13,389 nt of DNA from Chloroflexota bacterium (GCA_014383605.1 JACNHM010000272.1:1-13389), one strand, 5' to 3'. Positions 1 to 5,943 are shown, numbered from the stretch's first letter. The notes: a model not told the origin generated them from the sequence alone. Numbers and translations: made by a program.

Positions 1-34
1 GCTGAGAATACCGGAAGAGTGAAGGGAAGTCACC

Positions 35-517
35 ATGGAAGAGCACAACCTTGACGCTCAATGGGCTGCTCTGGCCGCCTCTGTCCGAGATCGCGATAAG
101 GATGTCGTTGCGGCCTATCTGTTCGGATCACGGGCCCGCGGCACGGCCGATGCCCTGAGCGACGTGGACATCGCCGTTCTGCTGCGCGATGGGGGCAACA
201 ACCAGGAATGGTTGTGGGCGGTCGAAGACGAGCTTGCCGTCGCCGTCTGCGATGTGTTGCAGAGCAGCGACGTAGACCTGGTGGTCTTGAACACCGCCCC
301 TTTGCCCTTCCAGTTCGAGGTCATCGCCGCGGGCGAACTTCTGTTGAGCAACGACGAGGCGGCAAGAACCGACTTCGAGGTGGCCGTCATGACGCGATAC
401 TGGGACTTCAAGAAGTATGATGAGGAGTACGATCGCTACCTGCTGGCCAGGATCAAGGAGCGTTTCAGCGATGTTGAACGTCAAGAGTATCACGCAGCGC
501 TTGACAAAGTTGGATGA
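35..517 (+). CDS. mntA: MntA-like nucleotidyltransferase antitoxin (type VII TA)
   Basis: A 160-residue minimal nucleotidyltransferase. The signature GS-x10-D-x-D is complete: Gly31-Ser32, then Asp43 and Asp45 in SDVDIAVL, with a likely third metal-binding Asp81 in SDVDLVVLN. In the characterised HepT-MntA pair of this family, MntA transfers AMP from ATP to a tyrosine of the HepT toxin and so silences it. The start is ATG 35, with a purine-rich AAGGGAAG about 6 nt upstream. The 3' end overlaps the next gene by 47 nt in another frame, so the two are almost certainly co-translated. No promoter is visible in the 34 bases before it. The family call is secure; the antitoxin role rests on the motif and the adjacent HepT. 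Confidence 0.88.
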   Translation: MEEHNLDAQWAALAASVRDRDKDVVAAYLFGSRARGTADALSDVDIAVLLRDGGNNQEWLWAVEDELAVAVCDVLQSSDVDLVVLNTAPLPFQFEVIAAGELLLSNDEAARTDFEVAVMTRYWDFKKYDEEYDRYLLARIKERFSDVERQEYHAALDKVG

Positions 518-935
518 CCTGCTGCTCAAGCTGCAAGGGCTCCAGGGCTATTCCTCGGAAGAGTATCAGGCCGACGAGTTGGTCCAGGGCTCTTGCGAGC
601 GCTACATGCAGGTCGCCATCGAATGCTGTACCGACATTGCCAGTCATTTGCTGGCTGCTTATGGTCTGGGGCGGCCAACACAGCGTCGGGATGTGTTCCG
701 CGTGCTGGCGGAAGCTGGATACCTGGAGCCCGACTACGCGGAGAAGATGGTCCAGATGGTGCAATTGCGAAACCGCCTCGTGCACCTGTACTGGGACATT
801 GATCCGGCAAGGATGTACCACTACCTGCAAAACGACCTGCCGCTGCTGCAGAGGTTTCGGGGGTTCACGGTAGCCATCGCGGAGAAGGCCAGACAAGAGC
901 AGGAAGAAGGCGAATTGCAGGGAGAGGGGCAGTGA
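471..935 (+). CDS. hepT: HepT-like HEPN-domain toxin RNase (type VII TA)
   Basis: A 154-residue alpha-helical HEPN protein. The RNase motif R-x4-H-x-Y is intact at residues 100-107 (RNRLVHLY). In characterised HepT proteins the Arg and His form the RNase site and the Tyr is the residue AMPylated by MntA. I chose ATG 471, not the in-frame ATG at 417, because AAGGAG lies at 455-460, ten bases upstream, and because starting at 417 would bury 101 bases inside mntA. The gene follows mntA with a 47-nt overlap and is followed by a strong hairpin terminator. Both key motifs are intact, so the module looks functional. A generic HEPN/DUF86 annotation is the same family under another name. Confidence 0.87.
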   Translation: MLNVKSITQRLTKLDDLLLKLQGLQGYSSEEYQADELVQGSCERYMQVAIECCTDIASHLLAAYGLGRPTQRRDVFRVLAEAGYLEPDYAEKMVQMVQLRNRLVHLYWDIDPARMYHYLQNDLPLLQRFRGFTVAIAEKARQEQEEGELQGEGQ

Positions 936-966
936 ACCGAGGCTTGGCCCCATGCTCGATTCTGTC

Positions 967-1000
967 GAAGCACCTGAGATGGTCAGGTGCTTCTGTTTGT
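967..1000 (+). terminator. Rho-independent terminator after mntA-hepT
   Basis: A perfect 11-bp stem (967-977 with 983-993) closed by a 5-nt loop, followed by the T-rich stretch TTCTGTTTGT. It starts 31 nt after the hepT stop and would end the toxin-antitoxin transcript. It also lies inside the 5' extension of the next reading frame (in-frame ATG 952), which argues against that ATG being the start of the FemAB gene. Confidence 0.75.
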
Positions 1001-1026
1001 CTCGGCAGACGCAGATAAGGTCACCT

Positions 1027-1053
1027 TCTGTGCAATCGGTGAAATCTGTGGTT
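1027..1053 (+). repeat. Three tandem 9-mers (TCTGTGNNN family) at the FemAB start
   Basis: Three consecutive 9-mers: TCTGTGCAA, TCGGTGAAA and TCTGTGGTT. Each contains a GTG in the same reading frame as the downstream gene, at 1030, 1039 and 1048. Nine is a multiple of three, so the units are in phase and supply three alternative GTG start codons. Confidence 0.75.
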
Positions 1054-2106
1054 AAGATCATCGTCGAGCGCGACGGGCAGCGGTGGAACGAGGCGTTGGC
1101 TACGCTGTCCGGAGCGCACGTGCTGCAAACGTACGAGTGGGGCGAGACGAAGGTCCAGGTTGGCTGGACGGCGCGGCGACTCTTGTTTCTCGAGGAACTG
1201 AGCGGCGAGCCGCAGGCTGCGGCCGGTTTGCTGCGCCGTCAACTCCCGCGCCTGCCGCTGGCCGTGGCCTACGTGCCCAAAGGCCCGGCGTTGGACACCG
1301 CCGATCTGTCGCTGGCCGAGGTGGTGCTGGCGCGCCTGGAACAGGAAGCACGGCGGGCAAGGGTCATTTTCGTGAAGATTGATCCCGATGTGCGGGCCGA
1401 CACGGAGGCGGGGGTTGCCTTCACACAGCTTCTGCAGCGGCGGGGCTGGCTCGCTTCCCGTGAGCAGATCCAGTTCCGCAACACGCTGCTTTCGGATCTG
1501 ACGCTGGACGAGGAGGCGTTGCTGGCGGGCATGAAATCGAAGACCCGCTACAACGTGCGGCTGGCGGCGCGGCGGGGTGTGACGGTGCGCTCCGGCAGGC
1601 TGGAAGAGTTGCTGCCCTTCTATGAAATGTACGCCGAGACCAGCCGGCGAGACGGCTTCCTCATCCGGCCCTTCGAGTACTATCGCAGCGTGTGGGAGAC
1701 CTTCATGCGGGCGGAGATGGCTCATCTGCTGCTGGCGGAGGTGGAGGGAGAGCCGGTGGCGGGACTGATCCTCTTCTGCTTCGCTCGCATGGTCTGGTAC
1801 ATGTACGGCGCTTCGACGGACCGCCACCGCGAACGTATGCCCAACCACCTGTTGCAATGGGAGGCGATGCGCTGGGCCAAAGCGCAGGGCTGCACGACCT
1901 ACGATTGGTGGGGGGCGCCTGATGTGCTGGACGAAGACGATCCCCTGTGGGGTGTGTACCGCTTCAAGGCCGGCTTTGGCGGCGAGTTTGTGCCGCGCAT
2001 CGGGGCCTGGGATTTCGCCATCTCCCGCCCGCTCTACTGGCTGTACAGTGTGGCCATGCCGCGGTTGTTGGAGCTGATGCGGAGCCGGCATAGGTTGGCG
2101 GCGTAA
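1030..2106 (+). CDS. FemAB/FemX-like peptidoglycan bridge aminoacyltransferase
   Basis: A 358-residue member of the FemABX family (lipid II:glycine glycyltransferase-like, tandem GNAT folds). Characterised members add amino acids from aminoacyl-tRNA to the peptidoglycan stem peptide in the cytoplasm. Family landmarks seen are HVLQTYEWGE near the N-terminus, MKSKTRYNVRLAARRGV at the domain transition, and MPNHLLQWEAMRWAK, GCTTYDWWGAPD and LWGVYRFKAGFGGE in the second domain. An in-frame ATG at 952 would place a terminator hairpin inside the coding region, so I prefer a GTG within the 9-bp repeat. GTG 1030 has ATAAGG 9 nt upstream; GTG 1039 and GTG 1048 are alternatives, the last giving the most family-like N-terminus. 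The stop codon falls inside another repeat. The substrate amino acid cannot be inferred; a role in capsule or other polymer modification is possible. Confidence 0.85.
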   Translation: MQSVKSVVKIIVERDGQRWNEALATLSGAHVLQTYEWGETKVQVGWTARRLLFLEELSGEPQAAAGLLRRQLPRLPLAVAYVPKGPALDTADLSLAEVVLARLEQEARRARVIFVKIDPDVRADTEAGVAFTQLLQRRGWLASREQIQFRNTLLSDLTLDEEALLAGMKSKTRYNVRLAARRGVTVRSGRLEELLPFYEMYAETSRRDGFLIRPFEYYRSVWETFMRAEMAHLLLAEVEGEPVAGLILFCFARMVWYMYGASTDRHRERMPNHLLQWEAMRWAKAQGCTTYDWWGAPDVLDEDDPLWGVYRFKAGFGGEFVPRIGAWDFAISRPLYWLYSVAMPRLLELMRSRHRLAA

Positions 2107-2131
2107 AACGTGAAACGTAAAACGTAAACGT
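2102..2131 (+). repeat. Heptamer repeat CGTAAAA/CGTGAAA carrying the FemAB stop codon
   Basis: Consecutive units CGTAAAA, CGTGAAA, CGTAAAA, CGTAAA and CGT. The TAA stop codon of the FemAB gene (2104-2106) is part of the first unit. The same family recurs at 7018-7082 and 12162-12213, again at gene 3' ends. Confidence 0.8.
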
Positions 2132-2152
2132 CGAGTAACAATCCATACGCGG

Positions 2153-2188
2153 AAGAGCCAGTCCCCCAGCGGAGGCCTGGCTCTTTTG
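2153..2188 (+). terminator. Rho-independent terminator after the FemAB gene
   Basis: A perfect 9-bp stem, AAGAGCCAG (2153-2161) with CTGGCTCTT (2177-2185), a 15-nt loop that can pair further internally, and a TTTT run at 2184-2187. It lies 46 nt after the FemAB stop codon, just past the heptamer repeat. Between it and the small gene ending at 2292 I see about 100 nt with no convincing feature. Confidence 0.7.
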
Positions 2189-2291
2189 TAAGGCTTGAAC
2201 GGTCAGGTTGATAAGCATCTTTTCCTCAGTTTGAATCCCTATGACATCTGTCGCAGATACCGGTGATTTCCCCGTCGTCATATAACGCGGC

Positions 2292-2525
2292 TCACGCCCA
2301 GACACCAGCTGTCACCAGCACCCGCTCCGCCACTTCCGGCAGCTCGATGGGTGCAAACATTGACGCCGGGTAGAGATAGCCATCAGGCTCTGACTGGTCC
2401 TCGTCAATGACGCGGAGCATGTTGTGCATTTCCGCCTCTACATCTGACAGTGTGCGGTAGACTTTGCCCAGGATCAGGCTTGCCGGATTGCTATCGTTAC
2501 TGATGCAGATCACAAAAGCACTCAT
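2292..2525 (-). CDS. Small conserved protein of unknown function (second of a pair)
   Basis: A 77-residue protein. A recognisable core reads GKVYRTL, then LRVIDED, then YLYPASMFAPIELPE. I recall this pattern from a recurring uncharacterised family of about 70-80 residues in Chloroflexota and Cyanobacteria, but I cannot name a domain accession. ATG 2525 has AGAGGGTG about 7 nt upstream. The start overlaps the stop of the preceding small gene as ATGA, so the two are translationally coupled. It is soluble, with no signal peptide or membrane segment. The pair lies downstream of thrS on the same strand with no terminator visible between, so it could be co-transcribed with it. Function unknown. Confidence 0.65.
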   Translation of the reverse strand: MSAFVICISNDSNPASLILGKVYRTLSDVEAEMHNMLRVIDEDQSEPDGYLYPASMFAPIELPEVAERVLVTAGVWA

Positions 2526-2677
2526 TGAATCACCCTCTTGATTTTGAAATCCTTACGACCTATGCCGTGCGCTTCAAACCAGTGTATCTCAGCTTCGCAG
2601 ATTGTACCGTCTGCGAGTTGCACAGTTGCTATGCCTTTCATCTTCCGCCAGCGCCCCTTGCCGTAAGTGCGCTCCAG
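2522..2677 (-). CDS. Small conserved protein, 5' end apparently eroded by a repeat
   Basis: On the minus strand an open frame ends at the TGA of 2522-2524, which overlaps the next gene's ATG. It contains LERTYGKGRWRKMKG, then IATVQLADGTIC, then EAEIHWFEAHGIGRKDFKIK. I recall this as a recurring uncharacterised family that precedes the YLYPA-type small protein; the overlap supports a real pair. No ATG, GTG or TTG precedes the conserved region. The only internal ATG (2641) would delete RTYGKGRW, and I used a CTG at 2677 as a nominal start. Upstream the frame runs straight into a 9-bp repeat (2694-2729) and the thrS stop, so the original 5' end was probably replaced by the repeat. It may be a pseudogene or use a non-standard start. 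Confidence 0.5.
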   Translation of the reverse strand: MERTYGKGRWRKMKGIATVQLADGTICEAEIHWFEAHGIGRKDFKIKRVIQ

Positions 2678-2693
2678 ATCGGGAAGCCTGGCG

Positions 2694-2729
2694 CTTTCGT
2701 GTCTTTCGTTCCTTTTGTGTCTTTCGTGA
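2694..2729. repeat. Four tandem 9-mers (CTTTCGTGT / ACACGAAAG family)
   Basis: Four consecutive 9-mers: CTTTCGTGT, CTTTCGTTC, CTTTTGTGT and CTTTCGTGA. The array ends one base before the thrS TGA (2730-2732 on the minus strand) and fills the space where the start of the next small gene should be. The same family, in the other orientation, occurs at 9850-9886. Confidence 0.8.
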
Positions 2730-4529
2730 TCAGATGGGGCGTTTGGAGGCGACGGCTTCCTGGGCCAGGGCGACGAAGTCTGGCACTGCCAGCGCGCCGC
2801 GCTTCTCGCCCGTGCGCAGGCGCAGGTTCACCGCCCCCGCTTCCGCCTCACGGTCGCCGACGACGAGCATGTAGGGGATCTTCAGCAACTGGGCATCGCG
2901 GATTTTGGCCTGCATGCGCTCGCCCGACGCGTCCACGTCAGCCCGCAGGCCGGCCGCCGCCAGTTCCTTCTGCACCTGGCAGGCGAAGTCCAGGTGCCGG
3001 TCGGCGATGGGAATCAGCCGCGCCTGGACGGGGGCCAGCCAGACGGGGAAGGCGCCGCCGTAGTGTTCGATGAGCACGCCGAAGAAGCGCTCCAGCGAGC
3101 CCAGCAGGGCGCGGTGGATCATGTAGGGGCGATGCTCCTTGCCGTCCTCGCCGACGTAGGTCATGTCGAAGCGGCCCGGCAGGTTGAAGTCGAACTGGAT
3201 CGTGCTGAGCTGCCAGCTCCGGCCCAGGGCGTCCTTGACCTTGATGTCGATCTTCGGCCCGTAGAAGACCGCTTCGCCCTCCATGCGCTTGTAGGGCTGG
3301 CCTTCGATCTCCAGCGCTTCCAGCAGCGCGGCCTCGGCCATGCGCCACTCCTCGTCCCGGCCGGCGTATTTCTCCATCGTGTCCAGGTCGCGCACGCTCA
3401 ACTCCACGTTGAACTCCTGGAAGCCGAAGGCCCGCAGGATGTGCAGGCTGAAGCGCAGCACGCGCAGGATCTCCTCCGGCATCTGGTCGGGCCGGCAGAT
3501 GAGATGGGCATCGTCCTGGGTGAAGCCGCGCACCCGCAGCAGCCCGTGCAGCACGCCGCTGCGCTCGTAGCGGTAGACCGTGCCCAGCTCGGCCCAGCGG
3601 AAGGGCAGCTCGCGGTAGCTGCGCCGCCGTGAGTTGTAGATCAGGATGGCGAAGGGGCAGTTCATGGGCTTCAGGTAGTACTCCTGCTCGTCAATGGTCA
3701 GCGGCGCGTACATGCCCTCGCTGTAAAACTCCAGGTGCCCGCTCGTCTGCCACAGGTCGGCCTTGCCGATGTGCGGCGTGTAGACGAGATCGTAGCCGCC
3801 CTTGAAGTGCTCCTCCCGCCAGAAGGTCTCGATCTCGTGGCGGATGCGCGCCCCGTTGGGGTGCCAGTAGATGAGCCCGGCGCCGGCCTCCTCGTGCGTG
3901 GAGTAGAGGTCAAGCTGATAGGCCAGCTTGCGGTGATCGCGCCGCTCGGCCTCTTCCAGCCTGTGCAGATAGTCGTCCAGCTCGGCCTTGTGGGGCCAGA
4001 CCGTGCCGTAGATGCGCTGCAGCATGGGGCGGCGCTCGTCGCCGCGCCAGTAGGCCCCGGCGATGCTCAGCAGCTTGAAGGCATCCACGGGGATCTGTCC
4101 TGTGCCGTCCACGTGCGGCCCGCGGCAGAGATCCTCGAAGGCGTCGTGCTTGTACGTGGAGAGGACGACGTCGCCCTCGACCTTCTCGCCGTACTCGTCC
4201 ACGCCGCCGGCGACGATGCCGTCAATGAGCTCCAGCTTGTAGGGTTGGTCGGCGTAGAGCGCCTTGGCTTCGCCTGGGCTCAGATCCCGCCGCAGGAAAG
4301 GATGGTTGCCGCCGATCACCTCTCGCATGCGTTGCTCGATGACCTCCAGGTCCTCCGGCGTCAGCGAGCGAGGCAGGTCGAAGTCGTAGTAGAAGCCATC
4401 CTCGATGGGCGGCCCGATGGCGATCTTCCCCTCGGGGAACATCTCCAGCACGGCCTGGGCCATGACGTGCGCCGTGGAGTGGCGCAGTTGGTGCAAGAAG
4501 TCCTCGTTGTGGTTGTTTTTCTCAGCCAT
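2730..4529 (-). CDS. thrS: Threonyl-tRNA synthetase, TGS-less form
   Basis: A 599-residue class II synthetase that charges tRNA-Thr. The editing domain is present (HSTAHVM at 17-23; Cys135 and His139 in CRGPH), followed by the catalytic core. The zinc ligands expected from E. coli ThrRS are recognisable: Cys291 in MNCP, His342 in TQDDAH and His472 in IHRALLGS. Motif 2 lies around residues 311-342 and motif 3 around 472-493, followed by the anticodon-binding domain. The N-terminal TGS domain found in E. coli ThrRS is absent, as I recall also for cyanobacterial enzymes. I chose ATG 4529 over ATG 4541 because GAGGTG lies just upstream of it. The gene is expressed from a consensus promoter through a T-box leader, which should allow readthrough when tRNA-Thr is uncharged. 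Confidence 0.97.
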   Translation of the reverse strand: MAEKNNHNEDFLHQLRHSTAHVMAQAVLEMFPEGKIAIGPPIEDGFYYDFDLPRSLTPEDLEVIEQRMREVIGGNHPFLRRDLSPGEAKALYADQPYKLELIDGIVAGGVDEYGEKVEGDVVLSTYKHDAFEDLCRGPHVDGTGQIPVDAFKLLSIAGAYWRGDERRPMLQRIYGTVWPHKAELDDYLHRLEEAERRDHRKLAYQLDLYSTHEEAGAGLIYWHPNGARIRHEIETFWREEHFKGGYDLVYTPHIGKADLWQTSGHLEFYSEGMYAPLTIDEQEYYLKPMNCPFAILIYNSRRRSYRELPFRWAELGTVYRYERSGVLHGLLRVRGFTQDDAHLICRPDQMPEEILRVLRFSLHILRAFGFQEFNVELSVRDLDTMEKYAGRDEEWRMAEAALLEALEIEGQPYKRMEGEAVFYGPKIDIKVKDALGRSWQLSTIQFDFNLPGRFDMTYVGEDGKEHRPYMIHRALLGSLERFFGVLIEHYGGAFPVWLAPVQARLIPIADRHLDFACQVQKELAAAGLRADVDASGERMQAKIRDAQLLKIPYMLVVGDREAEAGAVNLRLRTGEKRGALAVPDFVALAQEAVASKRPI

Positions 4530-4547
4530 TTCACACCTCATGCTGTT

Positions 4548-4575
4548 GGTTTCAGGTTTCAGGTTTCAGGTTCAA
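4548..4575. repeat. Heptamer repeat GGTTTCA in the thrS 5' UTR
   Basis: Three exact copies of GGTTTCA (4548-4568) plus a degenerate fourth (GGTTCAA). On the thrS strand this reads as CCTGAAA repeats ending about 19 nt before the thrS ATG, between the T-box and the ribosome binding site. Confidence 0.8.
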
Positions 4576-4644
4576 CGTAGCACGCAACACGGAGTACACC
4601 TTCGGGTCATACCGCCGAACACGGCGACCACCCCCTTTCAAGCA

Positions 4645-4714
4645 TGTTTGCTCTCGCTGGACGGTCACGTCCAGCGGCTGAGTGGCGGACATGGCTGTCC
4701 GCCACGAGCAAACA
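4645..4714. repeat. Three-way-junction palindromic element
   Basis: A perfect 9-bp outer stem (TGTTTGCTC 4645-4653 with GAGCAAACA 4706-4714) encloses two perfect hairpins. These are CGCTGGACG/CGTCCAGCG (4655-4663 with 4668-4676, 4-nt loop) and GTGGCGGACA/TGTCCGCCAC (4682-4691 with 4696-4705, 4-nt loop). Only six bases are unpaired at the junction. It lies in the thrS leader, downstream of the T-box terminator. It resembles a compact REP/MITE-like element; 9175-9247 has the same plan. Confidence 0.75.
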
Positions 4715-4734
4715 CATCACATGCCTCTCAACAC

Positions 4735-5005
4735 AAAACCCCTCACCCATTGGGGCGAGGGGTTGCCACGCGGTTCCACCCAACTTGGTCAGCCGATGCA
4801 GCCGATTGAGCCCACGGCAGACCATCTCTTGAGCCGCTAACGGGGCCAGCCGGAGTCCCATACTCTCGCTGCTACGATTTGAGGGGCCCACTCCCAGGGG
4901 GTTTTCAGTGGTTTTCGGCGATGCGGGCTTGCAGCCAGTGCCCCGCACTCTCTGACGCTTTCTGCCGCTTACTCGTCCTGGTCAACGCGTTGTAGCTCTT
5001 CAATT
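4735..5005 (-). promoter_or_regulatory. Thr T-box leader with terminator/antiterminator (thrS)
   Basis: On the thrS strand the conserved T-box sequence GGGTGGAACCGCGTGG lies at 4766-4781. It is followed directly by a terminator hairpin, AACCCCTC (4757-4764) with GAGGGGTT (4737-4744), and a TTTT run. Upstream are the AGAGAG motif (4948-4953), a distal Stem I arm (TGCGGG with CCCGCA enclosing GGCTGCAAG) and GAAAACCACTGAAA, where ACC (4910-4912) is a plausible threonine specifier codon; ACT next to it is the alternative. In this class, uncharged cognate tRNA pairs with the specifier and the T-box bulge and blocks the terminator. The transcript start is inferred from the promoter at 5012-5039. 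Confidence 0.9.
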
Positions 5006-5011
5006 GCCCTC

Positions 5012-5039
5012 ATTATAGCCAACTTGAGAAATTTGTCAA
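5012..5039 (-). promoter_or_regulatory. Consensus sigma-70 promoter for thrS leader
   Basis: A perfect -35 TTGACA (5034-5039) and a perfect -10 TATAAT (5012-5017) separated by 16 nt, pointing into the T-box leader. Transcription would start near 5005. Confidence 0.9.
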
Positions 5040-5048
5040 ATGAGTGAT

Positions 5049-5086
5049 TTGCCTGATTGAAACATGTGTTGTATAATGCGTATAAT
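5049..5086 (+). promoter_or_regulatory. Two overlapping promoters for the HTH gene
   Basis: Two TATAAT boxes at 5072-5077 and 5081-5086. The first pairs with TTGCCT (5049-5054, 17-nt spacer), the second with TTGAAA (5057-5062, 18-nt spacer). They fire away from the thrS promoter, whose -35 box is only 10 nt from the nearer -35 box here, so the divergent pair may share regulation. Confidence 0.7.
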
Positions 5087-5106
5087 ACATTGATCGGAGG
5101 TCCAAG

Positions 5107-5811
5107 ATGCGTGCCAAATCAAAGAAACGCCAGGAAGCTGAGAGGCTGCGGCGCGAGGAAGGGCTATCCTACAACGAAATCGCTGCCCGAACCGGCGTCA
5201 GCAAAAGTACCCTATCCTACTGGTTGCGCGATATTTCCTTGAAGCCGGAGCACGAAGCGCGTTTGCAGGAGCGTTTGAGGGCCAATAGGGCGACCTTTGC
5301 CGCTCGTGCTTTGCCGATCAACTGGGAGCGACATGCACGGGCTCGCCAGAAAGCGTATCAAGGCGGGGTAGATGTGACCGCTGCACTGCCGGATGAAAGA
5401 GCAGTGGATGAATTGGCGTTGGCGATGCTTTACCTGGGCGAGGGTTCGAAGTCTGGAAACAGAGTCCAACTGGCCAGCACAGACGCGAGTATTCTACGCT
5501 ACTTCGTTTGGGCACTTGTGCGCATTTATGGCGTTGATACGAGTCGCCTTTCTTTTCGTCTAAACCTGGTCGAGTCTGCCAGGCCCATTGAACAGCAGTT
5601 GAAGCTCTGGTGGAGCCAACAGTTGGAGTGCTCACTCAATCGGTTCATCAAGACTCAATTCGATCCGCGTTCGCGTGCAGCACAGCTAACAGGCAACTAT
5701 CACGGTGTCTGTACAGTCACGTATTACGATACCTACTTACAGCAACGCCTCTTGGGGCTGGCCTATGCCTACATGCGCTCTCGATTTGCGCAGGGAGGCT
5801 ACAAGGCGTAA
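5107..5811 (+). CDS. HTH protein with LAGLIDADG-like C-terminal region
   Basis: A 234-residue protein. Residues 8-43 form a clear helix-turn-helix (LSYNEIAARTGVSKSTLSYW), preceded by a basic N-terminus. Residues 103-155 (LALAMLYLGEGSKSGNRV, then STDASILRYFVWALVRIYGVD) resemble the helix plus beta-alpha pattern of LAGLIDADG-type homing endonuclease domains, as in WhiA-like proteins. I recall similar uncharacterised HTH proteins in phages and actinobacteria. The start is ATG 5107 with CGGAGG about 6 nt upstream. The gene is visibly richer in A/T than its neighbours and sits between thrS and a tRNA gene, which suggests acquisition by transfer. It could be a DNA-binding regulator or an endonuclease-derived protein; the HTH call is firm, the C-terminal call tentative. 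Confidence 0.75.
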   Translation: MRAKSKKRQEAERLRREEGLSYNEIAARTGVSKSTLSYWLRDISLKPEHEARLQERLRANRATFAARALPINWERHARARQKAYQGGVDVTAALPDERAVDELALAMLYLGEGSKSGNRVQLASTDASILRYFVWALVRIYGVDTSRLSFRLNLVESARPIEQQLKLWWSQQLECSLNRFIKTQFDPRSRAAQLTGNYHGVCTVTYYDTYLQQRLLGLAYAYMRSRFAQGGYKA

Positions 5812-5817
5812 AAACAA

Positions 5818-5849
5818 ACCACGGCTGACGAAACTTGATCAGCCGTGGT
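5818..5849 (-). terminator. Rho-independent terminator of tRNA-Val
   Basis: A perfect 11-bp stem (5818-5828 with 5839-5849) with a 10-nt loop. On the minus strand it is followed by TTTGTTTTT, so it ends the tRNA transcript. It begins 7 nt after the stop codon of the convergent HTH gene and may also block that transcript, though without a T-run in that direction. Confidence 0.8.
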
Positions 5850-5857
5850 AGCGATAA

Positions 5858-5931
5858 TGGGCGGTACGGGACTTGAACCTGTGACCTCTAGCATGTCAAG
5901 CTAGCGCTCTGGCCAGCTGAGCTAACCGCCC
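5858..5931 (-). tRNA. tRNA-Val (anticodon GAC)
   Basis: A full cloverleaf of 74 nt on the minus strand. The acceptor stem is GGGCGGT with ACCGCCC and discriminator A; the D arm is GCTC/GAGC. The anticodon stem CTAGC/GCTAG holds loop TTGACAT, giving anticodon GAC (codons GUC/GUU). The T arm is ACAGG/CCCGT with loop TTCAAGT (one G-T pair). CCA is not encoded. It has its own promoter and terminator. Confidence 0.96.
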
Positions 5932-5943
5932 GATTGCGGCCAG

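Noticed and set aside
952..1029. N-terminal extension of the FemAB gene from ATG 952
   Set aside because: Contains the hepT terminator hairpin, has no ribosome binding site, and precedes the family-typical N-terminus.
465..1061. 198-codon frame on the - strand
   Set aside because: Antisense to hepT; its N-terminus is only the translated 9-bp repeat and terminator.
1021..2091. Open frame of 356 codons on the - strand
   Set aside because: Antisense to the FemAB gene; His/Gln/Arg-rich shadow.
2525..3073. 182-codon + strand frame
   Set aside because: Covers the complement of the thrS 3' end and a 9-bp repeat; Arg/Pro-rich without motifs.
3735..4580. Open frame of 281 codons on the + strand
   Set aside because: Antisense to thrS; no motif, Val/Leu/Asp shadow composition.
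4607..4948. 113-codon - strand frame
   Set aside because: Lies within the T-box leader; the RNA elements explain this stretch better.
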